Part shown: piece after piece, positions 18,416 through 25,857 of the stretch
How positions within the stretch are numbered: position 1 is the stretch's first letter
Layout: every line of letters begins with the position of its first letter
NCBI GenBank assembly: GCA_963923035.1
Contig: CAWUKT010000012.1
Location: forward strand, 1 to 64,000
DNA: 64,000 nt
Direction: 5' to 3'
Source of the DNA: CAWUKT01 sp963923035
Lineage (GTDB): Bacteria; Bacteroidota; Bacteroidia; J057; JADKCL01
The notes under the pieces: generated by a model
Databases searched by the model: none
What the model saw: only the letters and a program-made list of their open reading frames with translations
What the model was told of the DNA's origin: nothing
Made by a program: the position numbers and the translations under genes

Positions 18416-19396
18416 ATGCCCAACGCTTATATCAGCGGCACCGGCTTCTACGTTCCGGACCGCGTCGTCACCAACGAAGACATGACCGAGTGGTACGACA
18501 CTTCCGATGAATGGATCTCAGAACGGTCCGGCATCAAAGAACGCCGCTGGGTCGAGCCCGGTACCGGACCCTCCGACCTTGCCATTCCGGCCCTCACCAT
18601 GGCCCTGGAAGCCGCCCAGCTCAACAAAGACGACCTCGACTTCGTCATCTTTGCCACCCTCAGCCCCGAAGCCTGGTTCCCCGGCAGCGGGGTGTTCCTC
18701 CAAAAGAAATTGGACCTCCCCACCATCGGGATCCTCGACATCCGGCAGCAATGCACCGGCTTCGTCTACGGATTGTCCATCGCCCAGCTCTACGTCGAGT
18801 CGGGCAAGTACAAGAATGTCGCCCTCATCGGCGCGGAAGTACAGTCCACCACCATCGACCTCACCAATGAGGGCCGTACCGTTGGCGTACTCTTCGGCGA
18901 CGGGGCCGGAGCTGTCGTGGTATCCGCCTCCGACTCCGAGCCCGGCATCCACAGCGCCCACCTCCATGCGGACGGCCGCTACGCGGAACAACTCTGGGTC
19001 CCTGAGCCCTCCTCCACCCACAAACCCAAGGTCTCCGATCCCTCCAAGCTCAACGCCTACATGAACGGGCGGGAAGTCTTCAAGCACGCCGTGACCCGAT
19101 TCCCCGAAGTCATCCAGGAAGCCCTCGACCACAACGGTTGGGACAAGGACGAGGTGGATTTGTACATCCCCCACCAGGCCAATCTCCGCATCTCCCAGGC
19201 CGTCGCCAAGCGGCTGGGCGTTCCCGCCGAGAAGTTCTACCACAACATCCAGAAGTACGGCAATACCACCGCCGCCAGCATCCCGATTGCCCTCGCCGAG
19301 GCCATGCGGGACGGCACCCTGAAGAAGGGCGATAAAGTCGTCGTGGCCGCATTCGGTTCCGGATTTACCTGGGCCAGTGCCGCCTTTATCGTTTAA
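18416..19396 (+). CDS. fabH: 3-oxoacyl-ACP synthase III (FabH-type)
   Basis: A 326-residue thiolase-fold condensing enzyme. The catalytic triad is visible: Cys in IRQQCTGFVYG (about 112), His in IPHQANLRI (about 250), Asn in KYGNTTAASIP (about 280). FabH starts fatty acid synthesis by condensing acyl-CoA with malonyl-ACP in the cytoplasm. It stands alone with its own promoter rather than in a fab cluster, so it could be a second FabH paralogue with different primer preference (for example branched chain), which the sequence cannot settle. Confidence 0.93.
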   Translation: MPNAYISGTGFYVPDRVVTNEDMTEWYDTSDEWISERSGIKERRWVEPGTGPSDLAIPALTMALEAAQLNKDDLDFVIFATLSPEAWFPGSGVFLQKKLDLPTIGILDIRQQCTGFVYGLSIAQLYVESGKYKNVALIGAEVQSTTIDLTNEGRTVGVLFGDGAGAVVVSASDSEPGIHSAHLHADGRYAEQLWVPEPSSTHKPKVSDPSKLNAYMNGREVFKHAVTRFPEVIQEALDHNGWDKDEVDLYIPHQANLRISQAVAKRLGVPAEKFYHNIQKYGNTTAASIPIALAEAMRDGTLKKGDKVVVAAFGSGFTWASAAFIV

Positions 19397-19434
19397 ATCC
19401 GCGCCTTTTCTCGTTTCGGTACTCCGCTTGGTAT

Positions 19435-19481
19435 CCGGCCGCTGTCCGAGGGTAAATAAAACCTTACCAGACAGCGGCCGG
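19435..19481. terminator. Strong nested hairpin after fabH
   Basis: A perfect 12-bp inverted repeat (CCGGCCGCTGTC / GACAGCGGCCGG) encloses a second one (GGTAA / TTACC). It lies 39 bases after fabH. No T-run follows, so it is either a terminator of atypical form or a processed 3' end. Confidence 0.6.
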
Positions 19482-19685
19482 AATAAGGAACTCATTGTGA
19501 AGAGGTTTCCGCTGTGTTGCCTCAGTGCTCCCCTATTTGAGTGATTCCCCTCCCCAATTTTATGTAACTCAATTGCAGCATTGGCGAATCAGACTTAATG
19601 ATAATGCCAATTGAGATACGCAATCAGTTCAGGCAAAAAGGTCTCCTTGCGTGGGTCTGAATTAGGAAAACCTTTACCTGAAACA

Positions 19686-21515
19686 ATGAGAAAATTTTTA
19701 CTGTTACTCGCGCTATGCGTTGGTCTTGGGACCATGAAGGCCCAGATCGCCTTCGATCCGACCATCGCCGTAGACTTTACGGAGCAGACCGTCACCATGC
19801 CGGCCTCCCCGCTCCAATTCCAAATCCTCTTCATTGGTGGGTTTGACAAGGTGGTCACCAACTCCACTTATGGCAACGGTACGGCTACCGTAACCTCCAA
19901 GACCTGGAATGACTTCATCGGCTTTACCCCGGATACCTCCGGAAACCACCTCGGTTGGGTCTCCATCAACCACGAGCGGATCGTTTCCAACGACAGCCTC
20001 GGTGACGGTGGCGGGATGACCGTCTTCGCTGTAAGCCGGGACGCCAATGCCGACACCCTGATCGTCGAATCCCAAACCCTCACCGATGGCCGTAGCGGCG
20101 AATTCTTCAACGTTGACTTCGTCAACTACACCGGTGAGACCGGCATGAACTGTGGTGGCATCACCTCAGCGGCCGATGGCCGTATCTGGACCGCTGAAGA
20201 ATGGTTCCGGGGTTCCAACCAGGACATTGCCGACCGCGATACCTCCAATTTCATCATCGGTTCTGGTACCATGATGGGCCAGGCCGCTCCCGTTGGCTTC
20301 CCTGGCTTCAACGGTGACACCATTGCCAAGTACCAGAACTACAACTACATGACCGAAATCGATCCCCGCGAAGCTGTGGCGGTTCGGAAGCAATACAACT
20401 GGGGCCGTCAGCCCTTTGAAGGTGGTGTGGTCATGCCCGATAACCGGACCGTCTATACCGGTGCCGATGCGACTCCGGGTTTCTTCACCAAGTTTGTCGC
20501 CGATCAGGCGGGTGACTTCACCTCCGGTACCACGTATGTCTACAAAGAGGACGGTGCAAGCTCCAAGTGGGTGGAAATCGACAATACTGACCTCGACAAG
20601 ATGCTCAACTTTTCAAGTGAAGCCGTGGCAGTTGGTGCGACCATGTTCAACCGCCTCGAGTGGGTGGCTTTCGACGCCGCCTCCGGCCATGTCTTCCTGA
20701 CCGAAACCGGTCGCGACAATCCCGGTGGCCGTTGGTTGGAGGCCGATAGCCTCGGCGCCACCCACGCTGCCCATACCATCGCCCGCGCCAATGCCCAGGG
20801 AACCCACCCGGACAGTGCTGATTATTGGGACTACTACGGCCGGGTACTGGAGTTCGATCCTACCTCCGACGCCATCTCCGTCTACCTCGAGGCCGGTCCC
20901 TACTTCGCCACCAGCCCCGCTGACACCGCTTACCCGGATGTCCACCTCTCCAACCCGGACGGCCTGAACATCATGTCGATCAATGGCCAGTCTTATATGG
21001 TTATCTGTGAAGACCTGAACGGTACCTCCTTCGGCCGTACCCCCGACGGAGTGGCCAACCGTACCTGCGAACTGTATATGCTTGACATGAGCATTGCCAA
21101 TCCGACCCTCAACGACCTCAAGCGGATCTCCGTAGTGCCCCAGGGCGCAGAAGTGACCGGTGCCTGCCCGACCCCGGATGGCAAGACCCTCCTCGTCAAC
21201 AGCCAGCACCCCTCGTCTTCCAATCCCTTTCCCTACAACTACTCCCTGACCTACGCCATCACCGGATGGGACCAGGCCGTCACCAGCATCTTTGACCAGC
21301 CAGAATTCGAAGGCAACCGCTTCCAGATGTGGCCGAACCCGACCACCCGCGAAGTGTTCTTCAACGAGCGGGTGGACATTGCCCTCTACAACAGCAACGG
21401 TTCCCGCGTACGGGTTTACCGGGGCGTCAAGAACATTGATGTCCAGTCTCTCCCCGCCGGTGCCTACTATATCCGCACCGCCGAAGGCGCGACTCAAAAA
21501 CTGATTATCCAGTAA
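19686..21515 (+). CDS. Secreted PhoX-family phosphatase with T9SS sorting domain
   Basis: A 609-residue exported protein. Signal peptide MRKFLLLLALCVGLGTMKAQ; then a PhoX-like (DUF839) beta-propeller with WVSINHER, NCGGITSAADGRIWTAEEW, NWGRQPFEGG, and LEWVAFDAASGHVFLTETGRDN, the segment that holds Ca/Fe ligands in this family; and a C-terminal T9SS sorting domain (QMWPNPTTREVFFN to KLIIQ). It should hydrolyse phosphate esters outside the cell. The ATG at 19686 is favoured because it begins the signal peptide; an upstream ATG at 19611 adds 25 unsuitable residues. Functional partner of the PhoD-type enzyme at 14415 is likely but unproven. Confidence 0.91.
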   Translation: MRKFLLLLALCVGLGTMKAQIAFDPTIAVDFTEQTVTMPASPLQFQILFIGGFDKVVTNSTYGNGTATVTSKTWNDFIGFTPDTSGNHLGWVSINHERIVSNDSLGDGGGMTVFAVSRDANADTLIVESQTLTDGRSGEFFNVDFVNYTGETGMNCGGITSAADGRIWTAEEWFRGSNQDIADRDTSNFIIGSGTMMGQAAPVGFPGFNGDTIAKYQNYNYMTEIDPREAVAVRKQYNWGRQPFEGGVVMPDNRTVYTGADATPGFFTKFVADQAGDFTSGTTYVYKEDGASSKWVEIDNTDLDKMLNFSSEAVAVGATMFNRLEWVAFDAASGHVFLTETGRDNPGGRWLEADSLGATHAAHTIARANAQGTHPDSADYWDYYGRVLEFDPTSDAISVYLEAGPYFATSPADTAYPDVHLSNPDGLNIMSINGQSYMVICEDLNGTSFGRTPDGVANRTCELYMLDMSIANPTLNDLKRISVVPQGAEVTGACPTPDGKTLLVNSQHPSSSNPFPYNYSLTYAITGWDQAVTSIFDQPEFEGNRFQMWPNPTTREVFFNERVDIALYNSNGSRVRVYRGVKNIDVQSLPAGAYYIRTAEGATQKLIIQ

Positions 21516-21551
21516 TTCGAATCATTTGGGGGACACCCCTGAAATAGGTGT

Positions 21552-21590
21552 GGGGTGGCCCTGCTTTCGGCAAGGCCACCCCCATTTTGT
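21552..21590 (+). terminator. Terminator after the PhoX gene
   Basis: Perfect 9-bp stem GGGGTGGCC / GGCCACCCC (21552-21560, 21574-21582) followed by ATTTTGTCTT, ending just before the next gene's ATG. Confidence 0.75.
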
Positions 21591-21599
21591 CTTGATGCC

Positions 21600-23528
21600 A
21601 TGAAAAAATTAGCTCTGTTCCTCTTGCCTTTGGGCCTCTGCCTGGCGGTCGGATTTATCCCCGGGTCCAGCTCATCTCCTTCGGCGGCCACCCGGATGTG
21701 GAATGAGTCCTATATGGTGTGGCGTTTGAGTCTGGAAGCGATGCACACGACCGTGGACCAGGCCGCATCTACCGAATCGGTGGAGAAATTGGAGCTGGCC
21801 TATGTCCGGAGCCGGGCCGCGTTCAAGCGCATCGAATTTCTGATGGTCTACCTCGATCCCGAAGCCCACAAGGATTATATCAATGGCGCGCCGCTCCTGC
21901 ACCTGGAGCGGAAGGCCCCCGACCTGGTCATCCTCGAGCCGAAAGGCTACCAACCACTGGATGAACTGCTTTACGGGGAGGCGCCGCTGGAAGCCCTGAA
22001 GGAGATGGAGAAATTGATTGGGGAAATGGAAGCGATGGGGGAGCGCATGGGCAAAGGAAAAGGGGTGATCCGCGACTTTCAACTGTTTGAAGCCAGCCGA
22101 AATGGGCTGGTAAGCCTGTTTACCCTGGGCCTGACCGGATTCGACACGCCGTCTTCCGGATTGGCAATGGCCGATGCCCGGAACAGTTGGGGCGGGATGC
22201 GCGACTTCATGGCCACCTTCCAGGATCGGATTCGGAGCCGGGATGCTGCCTTGGCAGATCGGATCGAACGGACCTGGGCGGAAGGTGATCAGGTGCTGGG
22301 TGAAGCCTACGACTTTGACCAGTTCGACCGTTTGCATTTCCTCCGTACCTACCTCAATCCCCTCTACCGGGACCTGTTAGAGGCCCAGAACCTCCTCGGA
22401 ATCGAATTGCCCCACGAGGTCAATCCCCTTCCCCGGGCTACAAATTATTCCTCGACCAACCTCTTTGCCGAAGACTACCTCAACCCCTGGTTCTTTAGCA
22501 AATTGCCCGCCAACCAGCAGGTGACTGAGCGCACCGAATTGGGCAAATTGTTGTTCTTCGATCCGGTACTGTCCGAAGCGACGGACATGGCCTGTGCCAC
22601 CTGCCACCATCCCCAACAAGGTTTTGCCGAAGCAAAGCCCAAGAGCCTGGCCCGCGGCGGCCAGGGCACCATCCAGCGCAATTCGATGGGCCTCGTCAAT
22701 GCGGTCTACGCCAACCGCTATTTCCACGACCTGCGCACCGAACAACTGAAAAAACAAGTGGCCCATGTGGTCTTCAATACCCAGGAATTCAATACCAGTT
22801 TCACCGCCATCGAGGCGCGGCTGAACCGTTCCCCTGAATACCTGGACCTGTTCCGGGCTGCATTTCCCCGACATACCCGCCGTCCCATCAATGAACATAC
22901 CATCGCCACGGCATTGGCCTATTACGTTCAATCCCTGCGGGGATTCGACAGTCCATTTGACCGCTATGTACGGGGCGAAACGAATGAAATGTCCGCCGAC
23001 GTACAGCGGGGCTTCAATTTATTCATGGGCAAGGCAGCCTGTGGCACCTGCCATTTCGCCCCCACCTTCAACGGCAATGTCCCGCCCGCCTTCAACGATA
23101 CCGAATCCGAGGTCCTGGGCGTACCCGTCGACCACCACGCTCGATCGCTGAACCTTGACCCCGATAGGGGCCGCTACGACAACCAACGTCCCAAAGAGCG
23201 GGCCCCATTTTACCAGCATTCCTTTAAGACCCCGACCGTCCGCAACATCGCCCTTACTGGCCCCTACATGCACAATGGCGCGTATGCGACCCTGGATGAT
23301 GTGATCGATTTCTATGACCGGGGTGGGGGCCAGGGCATGGGATTGGACCTCGACAACCAAACGCTGCCACCCGATGCCCTTGAGTTGGAGGAGCAGGAGA
23401 AAAAAGACCTGGTGGCCTTCATGGAGTCATTGACCGACACCACGGGTATGACCAGCATCCCGGCCCAGCTGCCCCGGTTTCCGGACCGGCCGGAATGGAA
23501 CCAGCGGGACTGGCGCCGCAATTACTGA
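21600..23528 (+). CDS. Di-haem cytochrome c peroxidase (MauG/CcpA family) with imelysin-like N-terminal half
   Basis: A 642-residue exported protein. Signal peptide, then a helical domain (about 35-260) with RAAFKRIEFLMVYL, resembling imelysin-type iron-regulated domains, then a di-haem peroxidase core with two haem c sites, CATCH at 332-336 and CGTCH at 481-485, plus TPTVRNIALTGPYMHNG. It should reduce peroxide or oxidise a partner in the periplasm. ATG at 21600 starts a clear signal peptide. Fused imelysin-like/peroxidase forms occur in Bacteroidota. The gene follows the PhoX terminator closely, so it may have its own promoter in the hairpin region. Confidence 0.92.
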   Translation: MKKLALFLLPLGLCLAVGFIPGSSSSPSAATRMWNESYMVWRLSLEAMHTTVDQAASTESVEKLELAYVRSRAAFKRIEFLMVYLDPEAHKDYINGAPLLHLERKAPDLVILEPKGYQPLDELLYGEAPLEALKEMEKLIGEMEAMGERMGKGKGVIRDFQLFEASRNGLVSLFTLGLTGFDTPSSGLAMADARNSWGGMRDFMATFQDRIRSRDAALADRIERTWAEGDQVLGEAYDFDQFDRLHFLRTYLNPLYRDLLEAQNLLGIELPHEVNPLPRATNYSSTNLFAEDYLNPWFFSKLPANQQVTERTELGKLLFFDPVLSEATDMACATCHHPQQGFAEAKPKSLARGGQGTIQRNSMGLVNAVYANRYFHDLRTEQLKKQVAHVVFNTQEFNTSFTAIEARLNRSPEYLDLFRAAFPRHTRRPINEHTIATALAYYVQSLRGFDSPFDRYVRGETNEMSADVQRGFNLFMGKAACGTCHFAPTFNGNVPPAFNDTESEVLGVPVDHHARSLNLDPDRGRYDNQRPKERAPFYQHSFKTPTVRNIALTGPYMHNGAYATLDDVIDFYDRGGGQGMGLDLDNQTLPPDALELEEQEKKDLVAFMESLTDTTGMTSIPAQLPRFPDRPEWNQRDWRRNY

Positions 23529-23553
23529 AAATCAATTCATCAGATATTGAAAA

Positions 23554-23580
23554 AGCCCCTCCTAATCGCAGGGAGGGGCT
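23554..23580 (-). terminator. Terminator of the 55-residue mini-gene
   Basis: Perfect 9-bp stem AGCCCCTCC / GGAGGGGCT; on the minus strand it is followed by a T5 run. It also lies 25 bases after the peroxidase gene on the plus strand and may serve both. Confidence 0.8.
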
Positions 23581-23606
23581 TACATATAAAACGGTACGCT
23601 ATCAAT

Positions 23607-23774
23607 TTACTTGTCAGAAGCTCCGGCGTCGTCTTCACTGTTGACCTCTTCGATCCCGCCGTGGGTCGAAGTGGGGAAGGGCCGGATATCGGCCGGGGCC
23701 CGGATACCGCCGTCCAACAGGACAAGCGCCTCGGGGGGAAGCCGGCCAGGGAAGGTGTGGGTATAATTTTTCAT
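23607..23774 (-). CDS. Candidate 55-residue peptide gene
   Basis: ATG at 23774 to TAA at 23607 encodes 55 residues: a basic/aromatic start (MKNYTHTFPGRLPP), a hydrophobic middle (EALVLLDGG), a Pro/Thr/Gly-rich part and an acidic end (IEEVNSEDDAGASDK). No Cys, no membrane helix. The frame ends 27 bases before a good terminator and starts 37 bases after another, so it fills a short transcription unit neatly, which is the main support. It could be a small regulator, a secreted or modified peptide, or a chance frame in a small RNA. I do not recognise the family. Confidence 0.5.
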   Translation of the reverse strand: MKNYTHTFPGRLPPEALVLLDGGIRAPADIRPFPTSTHGGIEEVNSEDDAGASDK

Positions 23775-23812
23775 GGTCTTCTAGTTAGAGAGTCAAACAA
23801 TTCAATAAAAAA

Positions 23813-23831
23813 ACCCGCCTAATGGGCGGGT
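23813..23831 (-). terminator. Terminator between the two mini-genes
   Basis: Stem ACCCGCC / GGCGGGT with a 5-base loop; on the minus strand it runs into T7. It closes a transcript that would start near 24011. Confidence 0.8.
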
Positions 23832-23862
23832 CGACTTCAAGGTGGTCACGGCGGTCATCCGT

Positions 23863-23943
23863 CTACCACAATCGACCCGTCGGGGTGCCGCTGCCTGATT
23901 CCAGCCCAAACGCTAGCCCAGCATTCAAACTGCCCAGGAACAT
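23863..23943 (-). CDS. Candidate 26-residue peptide within a short transcript
   Basis: ATG 23943 to TAG 23863 would encode 26 residues, hydrophobic at first (MFLGSLNAGLAFGLE) then Ser/Gly/Thr-rich. The frame lies inside a roughly 200-base unit bounded by a -7 box (24018-24025) and a terminator (23813-23831). The unit itself is well supported; that this frame is translated is uncertain, since it could equally be a small RNA or a leader controlling the 55-residue gene. Confidence 0.35.
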   Translation of the reverse strand: MFLGSLNAGLAFGLESGSGTPTGRLW

Positions 23944-24017
23944 TTTTCTACGTACGATTTGAGTATACTTTTTCACTTTTTTATGCGAGACCTGTTAGGG
24001 AACTCGGTTTGTTTATA

Positions 24018-24025
24018 CAAACGTA
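24018..24025 (-). promoter_or_regulatory. Probable -7 promoter box for the mini-gene transcript
   Basis: TACGTTTG on the minus strand matches the Bacteroidota consensus TAnnTTTG exactly, in an A/T-rich gap. Transcription would start near 24011 and reach the terminator at 23813 after about 200 bases. Confidence 0.55.
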
Positions 24026-24103
24026 AAATTAGGAAAAAAGTTGCATCGGGCCTATCAATACCGGTCCGAAATGAGTGAATGGAGCAAATGAGAGGGTGAA
24101 TGG

Positions 24104-25249
24104 TCAGTCCCGGTAAGTGATTCGATAAATCCGGTGGCCGTAGTCGTCCGAGACCAGAAGGCTGCCGTCGGCCATCTCCAGCAGGTCCACTGGCCGGCCC
24201 CAGGCCCGGTCCCCAGTGTGCCAGCCCTCCGCGAACACTTCATACCCCGTGGGGCGACCGTTTTCGAGGGGTACCCGGGTGATCCGGTAGCCAATGGGCG
24301 TGCTGCGGTTCCAGGAACCATGCTCGGCAATGTAAATGGAAGACCGGAACGCCTTCGGGAACATTTTCCCCCGGTAAAACTTCATCCCCAATGCCGCCAC
24401 ATGCGGCCCCAGTTCCTGCACCGGCGGCACATAATCGCTGCACGGATGGCCCTCCCCAAAGTCGGGGTCGGCGACCCGGCCCGCGTGGCAATAGGGAAAC
24501 CCAAAGTGCATGCCCGCATTTGGCGCGTGGTTCAATTCATCGTTGGGCGAGTCGTCCCCGAGCCAGTCCCGGCCATTTTCCGTAAACCACAGCTCCTTTG
24601 TTTTCGGGTGCCAATCAAAGCCCACTGAGTTCCGGACCCCGTGGGCATAGACCTCCAGGTTGCTGCCGTCGGGGTCCATGCGCATGATCGAAGAGAAGCG
24701 GGGATCCTCCGGATGGTCGCAGACATTACAGGGCGCGCCCACCGGCACATAGAGCTTGTCGTCCGGCCCAAAGGCAATGTATTTCCACCCGTGGTGCCGC
24801 TCATTCGGGAAATTATCGTTCACCACGACCGGCTTGCCCGGGTTGTCCAGCTTATTTTCGATGTCATCCCACCGCAATACCCGGTTGATTTCGGCCACAA
24901 ACAAAGCTCCGTCCCGAAACGCCACGCCATTGGGGCTCCGCAATCCTTCGGCCAGCACATACATCGTATCCGCCTTCCAATCTTCATCCTTGTCGACCAG
25001 CGCGTAGAGCTTGTCAGCGCTGCGGCTGCCCACGAACAAGGTCCCCTGGCTGCCCCGCACCATCGACCGCGCATTGGTCACCCCCTCGGCAAATAAGCTG
25101 ATCTGGAACCCCTCGGGCAGGGAAATGCGGTCCAGCTTGCCATTTTCGGGCGTGGAATTGGGGGCCGGGGCACAGGACCAGGCCGTCAGGAGGAAGAGGG
25201 CGGTGGTGCCGAGGAACAGGAAGGGGCGGAAGGTGAAATGGGACAACAT
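24104..25249 (-). CDS. PQQ-dependent sorbosone dehydrogenase-like lipoprotein
   Basis: A 381-residue protein anchored by a lipoprotein signal (LFLLTAWSCA, lipidated Cys about residue 25). The rest is a six-bladed propeller of the sugar/sorbosone dehydrogenase (GSDH) family: LPEGFQISLFAEG, LRSPNGVAF, HHGWKYIAFGPDDKLYVPVGAPCNVC, GVRNSVGFDWHP, ELWFTENGRDWLGDD and IAEHGSWNRS. Such enzymes oxidise aldoses or similar using PQQ in the periplasm; no PQQ synthesis genes are here. ATG 25249 starts the signal peptide; a longer frame upstream runs into low-complexity sequence. The palindromic repeat array at 25381-25652 lies just upstream. Confidence 0.9.
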   Translation of the reverse strand: MLSHFTFRPFLFLGTTALFLLTAWSCAPAPNSTPENGKLDRISLPEGFQISLFAEGVTNARSMVRGSQGTLFVGSRSADKLYALVDKDEDWKADTMYVLAEGLRSPNGVAFRDGALFVAEINRVLRWDDIENKLDNPGKPVVVNDNFPNERHHGWKYIAFGPDDKLYVPVGAPCNVCDHPEDPRFSSIMRMDPDGSNLEVYAHGVRNSVGFDWHPKTKELWFTENGRDWLGDDSPNDELNHAPNAGMHFGFPYCHAGRVADPDFGEGHPCSDYVPPVQELGPHVAALGMKFYRGKMFPKAFRSSIYIAEHGSWNRSTPIGYRITRVPLENGRPTGYEVFAEGWHTGDRAWGRPVDLLEMADGSLLVSDDYGHRIYRITYRD

Positions 25250-25300
25250 GCAGGACAAAAATAAGGATTGGGAGGGAAGTGCGGAGAGGGAAAACGGGAA

Positions 25301-25328
25301 AAGGTGGGGGGAGTCGGGAAATGGGAGG
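25301..25328. repeat. G-rich intergenic element, copy 1
   Basis: Part of an 80-base purine-rich stretch upstream of the dehydrogenase gene. Its core GGTGGGGGGAGTCGGGAAAT recurs almost unchanged at 43746-43771 in another gap. Confidence 0.5.
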
Positions 25329-25380
25329 AAAGGAAGGCGGGAAAAAGGCCAATGCCGGGAGGAACGGGTCCAGCCCGCAG

Positions 25381-25652
25381 TCGAATTCATTTGGGACGAG
25401 GGGTAAATGAATTCACCAAGGCGTTGGGATCATTTACCTCGGCGCCGGGCCAATTTGGGTCAGGACCCAAATTCATTCGACTCGCCGTAGGGCGAATTTG
25501 GGTACGCACCCAAATGAATTCGACTTGGCGCTGGGACAATTCACCTCGGACCCGAATGAATTCACCGGCGACCCAAATTAATTCGGGTCGGCACCCAAAT
25601 TAATTTACCAACGCGTAGGGCCAATTTACCTCGCCGTTGGAACCTCCCACCT
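25381..25652. repeat. Dense array of degenerate palindromic repeats
   Basis: About 270 noncoding bases built from two alternating motifs: GGCGYYGGGNCAATTYACCTCGG and the near-palindrome ACCCAAATTAATTCGGGT (variants with AATTCATT). Perfect hairpins include AATTTGGGTC / GACCCAAATT (25451-25474) and AATTTGGGT / ACCCAAAT around 25495-25515. No spacers of even length, so it is not CRISPR. It lies upstream of the dehydrogenase gene and could be a binding array or a mobile-repeat graveyard. Confidence 0.75.
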
Positions 25653-25680
25653 ATATTTGAAGATGTTTCAAAAAACAGTC

Positions 25681-25718
25681 GGAATATTTCGCATTCGCCG
25701 CTAAATGCCGAATATTCC
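25681..25718. repeat. Inverted repeat
   Basis: GGAATATTTCGCATT and AATGCCGAATATTCC pair at 13 of 15 positions across an 8-base loop. It sits between the palindrome array and the ABC operon terminator. Confidence 0.6.
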
Positions 25719-25775
25719 ACGGCAGCCTATTTCCCGCCTCCGGAGCGCAAACCCGCTCCCAATGGGGCTCCCACG

Positions 25776-25800
25776 AAAAAAGGCACCCCTCTCGGGGTGC
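25776..25800 (-). terminator. Terminator of the DUF2490/DUF1611/ABC operon
   Basis: Perfect stem GCACCCC / GGGGTGC with a 4-base loop, followed by about six T on the minus strand, 58 bases after the ABC gene stop. Confidence 0.8.
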
Positions 25801-25857
25801 TGAAAACCAAAAACATGCGAAACCGTTCAAGAGTATGCTGTGGTCTGATCCAAAGGC

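Noticed and set aside
19435..19481. dif/Xer recombination site
   Set aside because: The nested hairpin has no similarity to a dif core and lies right after fabH, so a 3' end structure is simpler.
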